Both the position numbers and the translations under genes were made by a program. A stretch of 36,758 bases of DNA from Candidatus Microgenomatus auricola (lineage in GTDB: Bacteria; Patescibacteriota; Patescibacteriia; SBBC01). The notes beneath the pieces are model-generated. The model did not search any database. It had not been told where the DNA came from and saw only the letters and a list, made by a program, of their open reading frames with translations. Where the stretch lies: positions 1-36,758 of the forward strand of contig SBBC01000013.1 of NCBI GenBank assembly GCA_005239865.1, in the 5' to 3' direction. Positions 14,586-22,617 of this stretch are shown piece by piece (the stretch's first letter is position 1; every line of letters begins with the position of its first letter).

Positions 14586-15028
14586 AGGAGTTTCTCGACG
14601 GCCTGTTGACCGCTGTTCGCTCGCCGCGGGCGGCATCGCAACTGCCGGTGATGCGCCAGTTCGTGAAATTTTCGCTAGTCGGAACCATAAACACTCTTGT
14701 CAGCACCGCCGTCTACACGCTCGCCACCCGACCATTCGGGCTCGATCCGTTGATCGGTAATGCTTTAGCCTTCGTCGTCGCAGTGACGGTCAGCTTTTTC
14801 TTGAACAAATTCTGGACCTTTGGCAACTGGGAGCGACGGTACGCTCGGCAATATTCGCGTTTCTTCACGATCAGCGGCGTCGGATTCTTGACCTCGGAAT
14901 TGGTCATCATCCTTTTGCACAAAATCGGCGGTTTGCACGACTTTATCGCTTTTTTCTTCGCCATCGCGATTGGGCTGCTCTGGAATTTTAATGCTAACCG
15001 TTCGTGGACTTTCCCCTGGCGAACCTAG
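14582..15028 (+). CDS. GtrA-family membrane protein
   Basis: A 148-aa protein with four predicted membrane helices. It has the GtrA signatures RQFVKFSLVGTINTLVSTAVY (about 22-42), a middle with SFFLNKFWTFG, and RYSRFF-like and WNFNANRSWTF segments near the end. GtrA-type proteins are thought to help move lipid-linked sugars, such as undecaprenyl-phosphate glucose, across the membrane. It starts in an ATGA overlap with the subtilase gene. The glycosyltransferase that follows has its own promoter at the gene's end, and a joint role in surface glycosylation is likely. A cytoplasmic leader of about 20 residues precedes the domain. Confidence 0.85.
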   Translation: MKEFLDGLLTAVRSPRAASQLPVMRQFVKFSLVGTINTLVSTAVYTLATRPFGLDPLIGNALAFVVAVTVSFFLNKFWTFGNWERRYARQYSRFFTISGVGFLTSELVIILLHKIGGLHDFIAFFFAIAIGLLWNFNANRSWTFPWRT

Positions 15029-15057
15029 TTGCGTCGGGAGCGTCCATCTCGTATACT
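15029..15057 (+). promoter_or_regulatory. Promoter for the sugar operon
   Basis: TTGCGT (15029-15034), a 17-nt spacer and TATACT (15052-15057). ATG 15064 is only 6 nt after the -10 box, so translation should begin on an essentially leaderless transcript. Confidence 0.65.
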
Positions 15058-15063
15058 GCAGTC

Positions 15064-15825
15064 ATGGCGTTCTCTGCTCGCGGTGGGACAACGAAACGTA
15101 CGCCGGAGCTATCGATCGTTTTACCAGCGCATAACGAAGCGCGACGCATTACCCCGACCCTCAAAGCGTACGCCGACTATGTCGGCGACCGCGGCCAGAT
15201 TATCGTCGTCGTGAATGGTTGCACAGACGACACCTTGGCGGTCGTCCAACAACTTCAGCTAGATTACCCCCGGCGCATTGTGGTCGTGAATATCCCCGAG
15301 GCGATCGGAAAGGGCGGCGCGATCCGCACGGGGTTCGCAAACGCCCGTGGCCAGGTCATCGGGTTCGTCGATGCTGACGGCGCGACAACAGTCAAAGATT
15401 TCGATCGTCTGCGCCGGGCGCTCGACGGTCACGACGGGGTGATTGCCTCACGCTGGATGCTGGGATCACGCGTCTACAACCGGACCTCGGTCCTCCGCCG
15501 AATCGCGAGCAAGGCCTTTGTCCTCTTGACTCGAATCCTGTTTGGCTTACCGTACCACGACACGCAGTGTGGCGCCAAACTGTTTACGGCCAAGCTCGTG
15601 ACAACTGTCCAGCCGCACCTGCGGCATCGTGACATGACCTTCGACGTCGAGCTCCTGGTACTCGCCAGACGGTTCGGATTCGACGTCATCGAGCAGCCGA
15701 CGGTCTGGACCGATTATGCCAGCGCGACATTTACCTCGCCGACCGGCTTCATTCGCGCCAGTCTAGCGATGTTGCTTTCCCTCTTGAAACTCAAACTACG
15801 AATAATGCGTACACCAGTGGTATGA
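15064..15825 (+). CDS. Family 2 glycosyltransferase (dolichyl/undecaprenyl-phosphate sugar synthase type)
   Basis: A 253-aa GT-A enzyme. LSIVLPAHNEARRI opens the fold, then IIVVVNGCTDDT, IGKGGAIRTGFANARGQVIGFVDADGAT (the DxD motif is DAD) and ASRWMLGS. HDTQCGAKLF and FDVELLVLARRFGFDVIEQPTVW complete the pattern of the DPM/ALG5 group, which transfers a sugar from a nucleotide donor to a polyprenyl phosphate. No C-terminal membrane pair is present, only a hydrophobic end. I chose ATG 15064: the frame is open back to 15004, but that region holds the promoter and the GtrA 3' end. It leads the sugar operon and overlaps the next gene by 4 nt. Confidence 0.85.
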   Translation: MAFSARGGTTKRTPELSIVLPAHNEARRITPTLKAYADYVGDRGQIIVVVNGCTDDTLAVVQQLQLDYPRRIVVVNIPEAIGKGGAIRTGFANARGQVIGFVDADGATTVKDFDRLRRALDGHDGVIASRWMLGSRVYNRTSVLRRIASKAFVLLTRILFGLPYHDTQCGAKLFTAKLVTTVQPHLRHRDMTFDVELLVLARRFGFDVIEQPTVWTDYASATFTSPTGFIRASLAMLLSLLKLKLRIMRTPVV

Positions 15826-16853
15826 AAGACAAGCCGATTTTCGAACGGAAAAATATCCTCGTCACTGGCGGTGCCGGATTCATTGGTTCGCACCTGTGCG
15901 ACGAGTTGATCAAGAATCACAAGGTGATCTGCGTCGACAATTTTATTACCGGCGCGGAGGAGAACATCAATCACCTGTTGAAGCACCCCGACTTCGAGTT
16001 CATCCGACATGACATGAGCCAACCGCTTGACCTGGCCGCCCTCCCAGAGTTGCGTCCGTTCAAAGTGGCGTTCCAGGGCGTCCAGGAGGTCTATAATCTG
16101 GCTTGCCCGACCTCGCCGAAGGATTATCATACCTACCCGATCGAGACGCTACTGGCGAACGCGCTCGGGACAAGAAATGCGCTTGAGATTGCCGTTAAGT
16201 ACAGCGCCAAGTTCCTCCATGTTTCGACCTCGGCCGTCTACGGCGAACCGCTTGAAGCGACGCCATTCCCAGAGAACTACTGGGGGTACATTGATCCGAT
16301 TGGACCACGCTCCGCCTACAACGAAGGAAAGCGTTTCGCCGAATCGTTGGTCGTGAATTACCGCAAGAAATACCATCTCGATACGAAAATCATTCGGATG
16401 TTCAACACCTATGGCCCGCGCATGCGACTGACCGATGGCCGGATGATCCCGGATTTTATCAGAAGCGCCTTGAGCAACGAACCGCTCGTGATCTACGGTT
16501 CGGCGGACGATCGCAGCACGTTTTGTTACGTGACTGACATGATCGAGGGATTGCTCCGGATGATGAAGTCGGCCGAAGCCGGACCGGTCAATCTCGGGAA
16601 TCCCGAATCGTTGCGGCTGGCCGATGTGGCTAACTTAGTAGTTCAGCTAACGTCCTCGCGATCAACGATTCGTTACGAAACCCATCTTCCCTATACCGCT
16701 AAGCAGGGGATTCCGAACATCCGGTTGGCCAAGGAAAAGCTCGGCTGGTTCCCAGTCGTGCCGATGCCCGATGGCTTAACTCGCACGATTGATTATATGC
16801 GCGGTTCTCGCGCGCTCACGCTCGAAGCGGTCGAGCAGTCACCCACGAGATAA
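15822..16853 (+). CDS. NAD-dependent epimerase/decarboxylase, UDP-glucuronate decarboxylase (UXS)-like
   Basis: A 343-aa extended short-chain dehydrogenase. The NAD motif is TGGAGFIG near residue 15; the catalytic triad motifs are STSAVYGE and YNEGK. Features that point to UDP-xylose synthase are YNLACPTSPKDYHTYPIETL, ENYWGYIDPIGPRSAYNEGKRFAE, RMFNTYGPRMRLTDGRMIPDFI and SADDRSTFCYVTDM. UXS turns UDP-glucuronate into UDP-xylose via a 4-keto intermediate. It begins in an ATGA overlap and is followed 8 nt later by a nucleotide-sugar dehydrogenase, which would supply a UDP-uronate. A related epimerase acting on another UDP sugar cannot be excluded. Confidence 0.8.
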   Translation: MKDKPIFERKNILVTGGAGFIGSHLCDELIKNHKVICVDNFITGAEENINHLLKHPDFEFIRHDMSQPLDLAALPELRPFKVAFQGVQEVYNLACPTSPKDYHTYPIETLLANALGTRNALEIAVKYSAKFLHVSTSAVYGEPLEATPFPENYWGYIDPIGPRSAYNEGKRFAESLVVNYRKKYHLDTKIIRMFNTYGPRMRLTDGRMIPDFIRSALSNEPLVIYGSADDRSTFCYVTDMIEGLLRMMKSAEAGPVNLGNPESLRLADVANLVVQLTSSRSTIRYETHLPYTAKQGIPNIRLAKEKLGWFPVVPMPDGLTRTIDYMRGSRALTLEAVEQSPTR

Positions 16854-16861
16854 TATTCTCT

Positions 16862-18157
16862 ATGAGCTTGAATAAACAACGGCGCCAGGGAACAGTCGCG
16901 GTCGTCGGTCTTGGTTACGTCGGTCTGCCGTTGGCCTGTCTGGCGGCGGAAAAAGGTTGGCGGGTCTTCGGCATCGGGCGTGACCCAAGAAAAATCGAGG
17001 ACGTCAATCGGGGCATCAGCCCCGTGCCAGAGCCGGGATTGCAACGTTGGCTGAAGCGGGTGACGGTCACCGCCACCACCGATTACCGTGCTGTCAAGAA
17101 AGCCTCGGTGATCGTGATTTGCGTGCCCACGCCAGTCGATCATGCGTACAACCCCGATCTGACGCCGGTCCGTCAAGCGGTCGAAGGAATTCGCCAGCAC
17201 CTGAAGCGCGGACAGGTCATCATTTTAGAATCGACGGTCAATCCGGGTGTGAGCGAGGAGGTGGTCAAACCGATTTTGGAGAAGAGTGGATTCAGAGTGG
17301 GCAAACACGTATTTCTCGCGCACTGCCCAGAGCGAATCGACCCGGGTAATCGGAAGTGGACGGTTCGGAACATCCCCCGTGTTCTCGGCGCGACTGACGC
17401 CAAGGGGTTGAAACGTGCGGCTGCGTTCTACGCCAGCATCCTCGAGGCCCCAGTCAAACTCATGAAATCGATCAAGGAAGCCGAAGCCGTGAAGATCATC
17501 GAAAATGCCTTTCGCGATGTCAACATCGCCTTTGTCAACGAAATCGCTCGTTCCTTCGCCCGTTTAGGTATCGACACGCTTGACGTCATCGAAGGCGCGA
17601 AGACCAAGCCGTTTGCCTTCCTGGCGCATTACCCGTCGGTTGGCGTCGGCGGCCACTGTATTCCGGTCGATCCGTATTATCTCATCGAGCGGGCGAAACG
17701 GAGCGGCTTTAATCATCAGTTCCTCAAATTGGCGCGTGAGATCAACAACAGCATGCCGGCCTATACCGTTGATCTTCTGGTCCGCGCCCTGAATGAGAAA
17801 CGTCGCTCGTTGAGCAGTGTGCGTGTCGGCCTTCTCGGCCTGGCCTACAAAAAAAACGTGGCTGACACCCGGGAAAGCCCAACCTTTCGAGTTATGAAAA
17901 TTCTGACTGATGAGTATCGAGCAGCCTTTGAGGTCTTTGATCCACATCTTCCCGACCAGTCAACCGTGCCAACCCTCAACGATCTTCTCGATCGCTGCGA
18001 TGCACTTATCCTCATGACTGATCATGATGAGTTCCGCGCCATCAGGGTCAGGATATTCAAGGAGAAAAAGATTTTGGCGATCATTGACGGCAAGAACGCC
18101 CTGGACAAAGAAGCGATTACGAAGCTGGGAATTGTCTATCGGGGAATTGGTCGCTAA
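16862..18157 (+). CDS. UDP-sugar 6-dehydrogenase (UDP-glucose/UDP-N-acetylhexosamine dehydrogenase family)
   Basis: A 431-aa enzyme that oxidises C6 of a UDP sugar in two NAD-dependent steps to a uronate. The NAD-binding VGLGYVGLPLACLAAEKG is at residues 15-32, ESTVNPGVSEEV at 123-134, AHCPERIDPGN at 153-163, the lysine-asparagine pair in VKIIENAFRDVNIAFVNE near 211, and the nucleophile C266 in GVGGHCIPVDPYYL. The last motif is that of the WecC/WbpA/VipA branch acting on UDP-HexNAc; UDP-glucose enzymes usually have GGSCFPKD. The substrate is therefore uncertain even though the UXS-like neighbour suggests UDP-glucuronate. No Shine-Dalgarno is seen before ATG 16862. Confidence 0.88.
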   Translation: MSLNKQRRQGTVAVVGLGYVGLPLACLAAEKGWRVFGIGRDPRKIEDVNRGISPVPEPGLQRWLKRVTVTATTDYRAVKKASVIVICVPTPVDHAYNPDLTPVRQAVEGIRQHLKRGQVIILESTVNPGVSEEVVKPILEKSGFRVGKHVFLAHCPERIDPGNRKWTVRNIPRVLGATDAKGLKRAAAFYASILEAPVKLMKSIKEAEAVKIIENAFRDVNIAFVNEIARSFARLGIDTLDVIEGAKTKPFAFLAHYPSVGVGGHCIPVDPYYLIERAKRSGFNHQFLKLAREINNSMPAYTVDLLVRALNEKRRSLSSVRVGLLGLAYKKNVADTRESPTFRVMKILTDEYRAAFEVFDPHLPDQSTVPTLNDLLDRCDALILMTDHDEFRAIRVRIFKEKKILAIIDGKNALDKEAITKLGIVYRGIGR

Positions 18158-18162
18158 GGTTT

Positions 18163-18618
18163 ATGATCGAGGGAGTTCGAATCAAAGCCTTAACCACCCA
18201 CGCCGACGATCGCGGTTATTTCCGCGAAATTCTTCGCGACGATGACCACTTGCTATCGAGATTCGGGCAGTCTTCAGTGACGCTGACGTACCCGGGCGTG
18301 ATTAAGGCCTTCCACTGGCACGAACGGCAAGACGACCTGTGGTACGTGGCGTCCGGTATGGCCCAGGTCGTCTTGTACGATCAACGACAGAATTCTCCGT
18401 CCCGTGGTGAAACGCAGGTACTCTTTGCCGGTGAGACCAATCCCATACTTATTCTTATTCCGGCCGGCGTGATTCATGGGTATAAGGTTCTCGGGACATC
18501 ACCGGTCGTGCTCGTGTACTTCACGACTACTTCGTACGATCGGAAACAACCGGACGAGCACCGCGTACCTTTTAATGATCCGACTATTCATTTTGACTGG
18601 AGCACGCAGCATCGTTAG
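18163..18618 (+). CDS. rfbC: dTDP-4-dehydrorhamnose 3,5-epimerase family protein
   Basis: A 151-aa cupin. ADDRGYFREIL, VIKAFHWHERQDDLWYVASGMAQVVLYDQR, and ILIPAGVIHGYKVLG are RmlC hallmarks, including the active-site histidine region (FHWH). It is shorter than typical RmlC (about 180 aa), as in the compact FdtA/RmlC-like members. RmlC epimerises C3 and C5 of dTDP-4-keto-6-deoxyglucose on the way to dTDP-L-rhamnose. It lies 5 nt after the dehydrogenase and immediately before rmlB with no gap, which supports the assignment. Confidence 0.82.
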   Translation: MIEGVRIKALTTHADDRGYFREILRDDDHLLSRFGQSSVTLTYPGVIKAFHWHERQDDLWYVASGMAQVVLYDQRQNSPSRGETQVLFAGETNPILILIPAGVIHGYKVLGTSPVVLVYFTTTSYDRKQPDEHRVPFNDPTIHFDWSTQHR

Positions 18619-19626
18619 ATGAGAATCCTCTTGACCGGTGGCGCAGGGTTCATGGGATCAAACATGGTCCGATTTCTGTTGAATAAGTATGCCGATGTCC
18701 TGGTGATCAACGTTGACAAACTGACGTATGCTGGCAACCTCGATAACCTCAAGGATGTCGTCGGCGACCGACGCTACGCCTTCGTTCAGGGCGATATTGC
18801 CGATCGACCAGTCATCGAACGCGTCTTCCGCGAGCATCAACCGGAAGCCGTTCTCAATTACGCCGCGGAAACGCATGTCGACCGCTCGATCCTTGAGCCC
18901 GGACAATTTGTGAAAACCGACGTCCTCGGAACATTTACATTGCTGGACGTCGCCCGGCAGCACGCTATCAAAAAATACATCCAGATCTCAACCGATGAAG
19001 TCTTTGGTTCGATTGCCGAAGGCGAATTCACCGAAACTTCGGCTTTCGAACCATCGAGTCCATACGCCGCCTCGAAAGCCGGCGCCGACCACCTGGTTAC
19101 GGCCTACGGGAAAACGTACGGTCTGCCGACGATTGTCACCCATGCCTGCAACGTTTTCGGGCCGTATCAGCACCCGGAAAAGTTCCTGCCCCTGATGATC
19201 ACCAATTTTCTGGAGGGTCGGAAATTCCCGCTGTACGGCGACGGATTGAACGTCCGGGAATGGCTCTACGTCCCTGATCACTGCATTGCCATTGACGGCA
19301 TCCTACAGCGCGGTATGCCCGGACAGGTCTACAACCTTGGGAGCGACGAGCGTCTGACCAATCTCGACGTTGTCCGAAAGGTTCTGACCGCTTTGGCGCT
19401 CGATGAAGACATGATCGAACGGGTCAATGACCGACCCGGGCATGATCGCCGCTATGCGGTCAATAGCACGAAGGTGCGGGTCGAACTCGGTTGGCGGCCG
19501 ACTAGGACGTTTGATCAGGGCTTGACCTCAACTATTCGCTGGTACCGTGAGAACGAATGGTGGTGGCGCAAGGTCAAGAACGAAGCATTCCGGCAGTACG
19601 AGCGCCGGCAGTATGGGACGAAGTAA
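18619..19626 (+). CDS. rfbB: dTDP-glucose 4,6-dehydratase
   Basis: A 335-aa extended SDR enzyme (RmlB) that makes dTDP-4-keto-6-deoxyglucose. NAD motif TGGAGFMGSNMVR (residues 6-18), NYAAETHVDRSI, STDEVFGSI, the YAASK catalytic pair, and VFGPYQHPEKFLPLMI are diagnostic. REWLYVPDHC and RPGHDRRYAVNSTKVRVELGWRP complete the pattern. The start codon follows the rfbC stop directly. The 3' end overlaps the rmlD start by 14 nt. The length is normal for the family. Confidence 0.95.
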   Translation: MRILLTGGAGFMGSNMVRFLLNKYADVLVINVDKLTYAGNLDNLKDVVGDRRYAFVQGDIADRPVIERVFREHQPEAVLNYAAETHVDRSILEPGQFVKTDVLGTFTLLDVARQHAIKKYIQISTDEVFGSIAEGEFTETSAFEPSSPYAASKAGADHLVTAYGKTYGLPTIVTHACNVFGPYQHPEKFLPLMITNFLEGRKFPLYGDGLNVREWLYVPDHCIAIDGILQRGMPGQVYNLGSDERLTNLDVVRKVLTALALDEDMIERVNDRPGHDRRYAVNSTKVRVELGWRPTRTFDQGLTSTIRWYRENEWWWRKVKNEAFRQYERRQYGTK

Positions 19627-20473
19627 AGAACGTCTGCTTCTCCTTGGTGCGGCCGGTACCCTCGGTAGCGCCTTTCAGGCAATACTCAAAGGGTCTGACC
19701 TCGTGGCCTGGGATAAGGCCGATCTCCGACTTGATCACCTTGACCAGATCGAACCGGCCCTCCGCCAGGTCATGCCCACGGTCGTCATCAACGCCGCCGC
19801 CTTTACTCAAGTCGATGAAGCGGAGCGGCATGAGGACCAGGCTCGTCTGATCAACACCGAGGCCGTTGGCGAACTCGCACGGGTTTGCGCGAAACGGCGC
19901 GCCGTGATGGTGCAGTTTTCCACTGATTACGTTTTTGACGGAATGACGTCTTCCGGGTACGACGAGGATGCGGTTCCGCACCCGCTGAATGCCTATGGCA
20001 GAACGAAGCTGGCGGGAGAGCACTTGCTTCGCTCGAGCGGTTGCGAGTACTTACTAGTTCGGACTTCGCGTTTGTTCGGGCATTCGGGCAGTCCGAGGTC
20101 CAAGAAAAACTTCGTTGCCGCGATGATCGAACTGGCGCAGACTGATTCAACAATTGAGGTGGTTGACGACGAGATTGCAAGTCCCACCTACGCCCCCGAT
20201 CTGGCGGCCGCCACGCTCGCCCTGTTGCGGAAGAACGAACGGGGGATCGTTCATCGAACCAATCACGGCTCTTGCACCTGGTTCGGCTGGGCCCAGGAAA
20301 TCTTTGCACAACTTTCCAAACGTGTTACCCTAGTGCCAGTTCCGGCCTGGCGATTTCATCGTCCGGCGCGGCGCCCACGGTTTTCGGAGCTCACCTCTTC
20401 GCGTTTTCCGCCGCTCCGACCGTGGCCGGAGGCACTCCACGATTATCTCCAGGTTACAAACGCACGTTCATGA
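19613..20473 (+). CDS. rfbD: dTDP-4-dehydrorhamnose reductase
   Basis: A 286-aa SDR enzyme (RmlD) that reduces the 4-keto sugar to dTDP-L-rhamnose with NADPH. LLLLGAAGTLGSAFQ is the nucleotide-binding start; VINAAAFTQVDEAERHEDQARLINTEAVGELA, FSTDYVFDG and the catalytic YGRTKLAGE follow. VRTSRLFG and DDEIASPTYAPDLA are typical. I chose ATG 19613 (14-nt overlap with rmlB) because the upstream extension to 19547 lies wholly inside rmlB and adds no family sequence. The stop overlaps the rmlA start (ATGA). Confidence 0.93.
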   Translation: MGRSKERLLLLGAAGTLGSAFQAILKGSDLVAWDKADLRLDHLDQIEPALRQVMPTVVINAAAFTQVDEAERHEDQARLINTEAVGELARVCAKRRAVMVQFSTDYVFDGMTSSGYDEDAVPHPLNAYGRTKLAGEHLLRSSGCEYLLVRTSRLFGHSGSPRSKKNFVAAMIELAQTDSTIEVVDDEIASPTYAPDLAAATLALLRKNERGIVHRTNHGSCTWFGWAQEIFAQLSKRVTLVPVPAWRFHRPARRPRFSELTSSRFPPLRPWPEALHDYLQVTNARS

Positions 20474-21243
20474 AAGGCATCATTCTCGCCGGTGGCGTCG
20501 GTACGCGGCTCGACCCGCTGACACGAGTGACGAACAAGCACCTCCTGCCGGTCTACGACAAGCCAATGATCTACTATCCGATCATGACCTTGGTTGAGGC
20601 TGGTATCACGGATATCATGATCGTTTCCGGCAAAGGTCATGCCGGTCATTTTCTCGAACTCCTTCGTTCCGGCGGTGATTTCGGTGCGCGTTTTTCCTAT
20701 GGCGTGCAAGAACGACCGGGCGGAATCGCCGAGGGATTAGGGTTGTGCGAGGGCTTCGCTGATCGACAGCCAGTGGTCGTCGTCCTCGGTGATAACATTC
20801 TTGAGGACAGCATCCGTCCGGCGGTCGAGCAGTTTCGCCGTCAAGCGCGGGGGGCAAAAATTTTCTTGAAGGCAGTGTCCAACCCAGGGTCATTTGGCGT
20901 GGCAGAAATCAAGGGCTCTCATATTGTCGACATCCAGGAAAAACCGAAACGTCCAAAGACAAACCTGGCCGTCATTGGAGTCTACTTGTACGACCGTCAG
21001 GTCTGGGAAGTGGTCAAAGCCCTCCGACCCTCGAACCGTGGCGAGCTCGAGATTACCGATGTCAACAATTTCTACGTGCAACAAGGGACCATGACCTATG
21101 AAGTTCTGGCTGGCTGGTGGGGCGACGGCGGCGAATCTTTTGATAGTTTACTCGAAGCTGGTAATCTCGTCGCCCAGCGCTGGCGACGGTCACCGCCTCC
21201 AGCTACGGTTCAAGATCGGGAAGCAGAACCGCTTTCGACGTGA
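20470..21243 (+). CDS. rfbA: Glucose-1-phosphate thymidylyltransferase
   Basis: A 257-aa nucleotidyltransferase (RmlA) that makes dTDP-glucose from dTTP and glucose-1-phosphate, the first step of the dTDP-rhamnose pathway. MKGIILAGGVGTRLDPLTRVTNKHLLPVYDKPMIYYP is the canonical N-terminus; VLGDNIL carries the metal-binding Asp; GSFGVAEI, IQEKPKRP and GELEITDVNNFYV follow. It is shorter than long RmlA forms by about 30 residues, as in the short RmlA class. It ends the operon; its last 41 nt overlap the convergent PEGA gene. Confidence 0.93.
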   Translation: MKGIILAGGVGTRLDPLTRVTNKHLLPVYDKPMIYYPIMTLVEAGITDIMIVSGKGHAGHFLELLRSGGDFGARFSYGVQERPGGIAEGLGLCEGFADRQPVVVVLGDNILEDSIRPAVEQFRRQARGAKIFLKAVSNPGSFGVAEIKGSHIVDIQEKPKRPKTNLAVIGVYLYDRQVWEVVKALRPSNRGELEITDVNNFYVQQGTMTYEVLAGWWGDGGESFDSLLEAGNLVAQRWRRSPPPATVQDREAEPLST

Positions 21244-22522
21244 TAATGGCGACCGCGCTCGACGGGAGGGGGACCATCGCCGTGGCCTCATCGAACGGAC
21301 CGAACGAACCCGACGAGGCGACTGGCGCTTCGACGCTGACCTCTGTCAAGGTACCTTCGTGGAGAAGCAGCGCGACGGGGAAGGGTGAACGCCAGGCAGC
21401 ACCGTGGAGCGCGCCGAACCGTCCGAGGAGAGAAAAAGTAGCAGTCGCGAGGTCCGCCGACCAAGCTTCCGTCGACGTGGTGAACAGCAGATAGCGACCG
21501 GTCGGGTCGCGGCTGCTAACCGCGACCCGACCGTCAATTTGGGTTTCGCTTAAAGCCGCGCCGTCGACATCAAGCAGCGCCATGGCGGCTTGACCTTCGA
21601 CCAGGAGACGGTTTGATCCGATGAAGAGCAGACGTTCAATCGGCCAGTTCGTGTCGATGACGCGTTGCCGCGCGTTCGGGCTCTCCCGGTCAACTTCTTC
21701 AATGGTCGATTCCTCCCGTCCGCGTCGCACGATCCAGAGTGAGCCGTCGTAGACCGCCGCATCGACGATCCCAGGACTTGTTAGCACGCTGGCGCGGTGA
21801 GAGAATAAATCGATCTTCCACAACGTTTCGTCAGCCACCACATACAGGAAGTTGTCGTTTTGCGGGTCCCATACCATGCGGTCGATGCTCAATTGCGGAC
21901 TGGCTGGTAACGGCTCAAGTTGGCCGGTTGTGCCGTGGAGGACAACCACTTGGCCGACGGACGTTCGGACAGCCAGGAATCTGTCATTGGCCGACCACGC
22001 GAGCCGGCTGCTGACCACGTTTCCATCGAAAACGGCGAGGTCTTGGAAGACGCGCCGACGGCTATCATAGATGTTGATCCGGCCGCCGTTTCCGGACGAG
22101 GTCAAGACCGCGATTTTTGCGCCATCGTCGCTGGCCGCCAGGGTCACTACGTTGGTGACCGGCAGGGCGGTCAGGGAAAGAACCGTTGGCATCAGGAGCG
22201 CCTCGATTTTCGTTGAGACGTGCGACCGAACGCGGACGCGGCTCCGCCACGGTTGGTAACCAGTTTTCGTTAGGGTGACGTCATACTCACCCGGAACAAC
22301 GTTGAGAAGCGTCACTGGTGTAGTTTCGTTAAGTGCTTTACCGTCGAGGGTGACATGAGCGCGTTTTGGCTCGGATACCATCACCAGCCCACCTGTCCGT
22401 AAAAACCGCATCGCTGGAAAATCGAAACGATACCCTTGAGCGTAGAGGATGAGGATGGGAGCGAGTAGGACAAACAGCAACGTCGCCCCAGCGTAGAAGA
22501 GTCGTCGCTGCTGAAGTTTCAT
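21203..22522 (-). CDS. PEGA-domain membrane protein with predicted beta-propeller
   Basis: A 439-aa protein. One N-terminal membrane helix (about 8-28) is followed by a PEGA domain (about 45-110: GGLVMVSEPKRAHVTLDGKALNETTPVTLLNVVPGEYDVTL, GYQPW). The remaining 320 residues carry recurring propeller-like strands (LAASDDGAKIAVLTSSG, LAWSANDRFLAVRTS, VWDPQNDNFLYVVAD, RDPTGRYLLFTTS), consistent with a six- or seven-bladed WD40/TolB-like propeller outside the membrane. PEGA modules are found in surface proteins and usually bind cell-envelope components. The gene is convergent with rmlA and divergent from murA. Its own promoter is not clear. Confidence 0.8.
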   Translation of the reverse strand: MKLQQRRLFYAGATLLFVLLAPILILYAQGYRFDFPAMRFLRTGGLVMVSEPKRAHVTLDGKALNETTPVTLLNVVPGEYDVTLTKTGYQPWRSRVRVRSHVSTKIEALLMPTVLSLTALPVTNVVTLAASDDGAKIAVLTSSGNGGRINIYDSRRRVFQDLAVFDGNVVSSRLAWSANDRFLAVRTSVGQVVVLHGTTGQLEPLPASPQLSIDRMVWDPQNDNFLYVVADETLWKIDLFSHRASVLTSPGIVDAAVYDGSLWIVRRGREESTIEEVDRESPNARQRVIDTNWPIERLLFIGSNRLLVEGQAAMALLDVDGAALSETQIDGRVAVSSRDPTGRYLLFTTSTEAWSADLATATFSLLGRFGALHGAAWRSPFPVALLLHEGTLTEVSVEAPVASSGSFGPFDEATAMVPLPSSAVAIITSKAVLLPDLEP

Positions 22523-22528
22523 GGTCCG

Positions 22529-22556
22529 TTGACGGTCAGCCAGAACATGGTAGTAT
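22529..22556 (+). promoter_or_regulatory. Probable murA promoter
   Basis: TTGACG (22529-22534), a 16-nt spacer and TAGTAT (22551-22556), about 60 nt before ATG 22618. It begins just upstream of the divergent PEGA gene's start codon. Confidence 0.5.
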
Positions 22557-22617
22557 GAAAATATCTCACGACCATGAATTGTAGCAGGTGTCTCCCCTCG
22601 ATGCTACTGACATTCGC

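Noticed and set aside
19547-19612. Earlier start of rmlD inside rmlB
   Set aside because: The added residues are the shifted frame of rmlB; ATG 19613 directly precedes the NAD(P)-binding strand.
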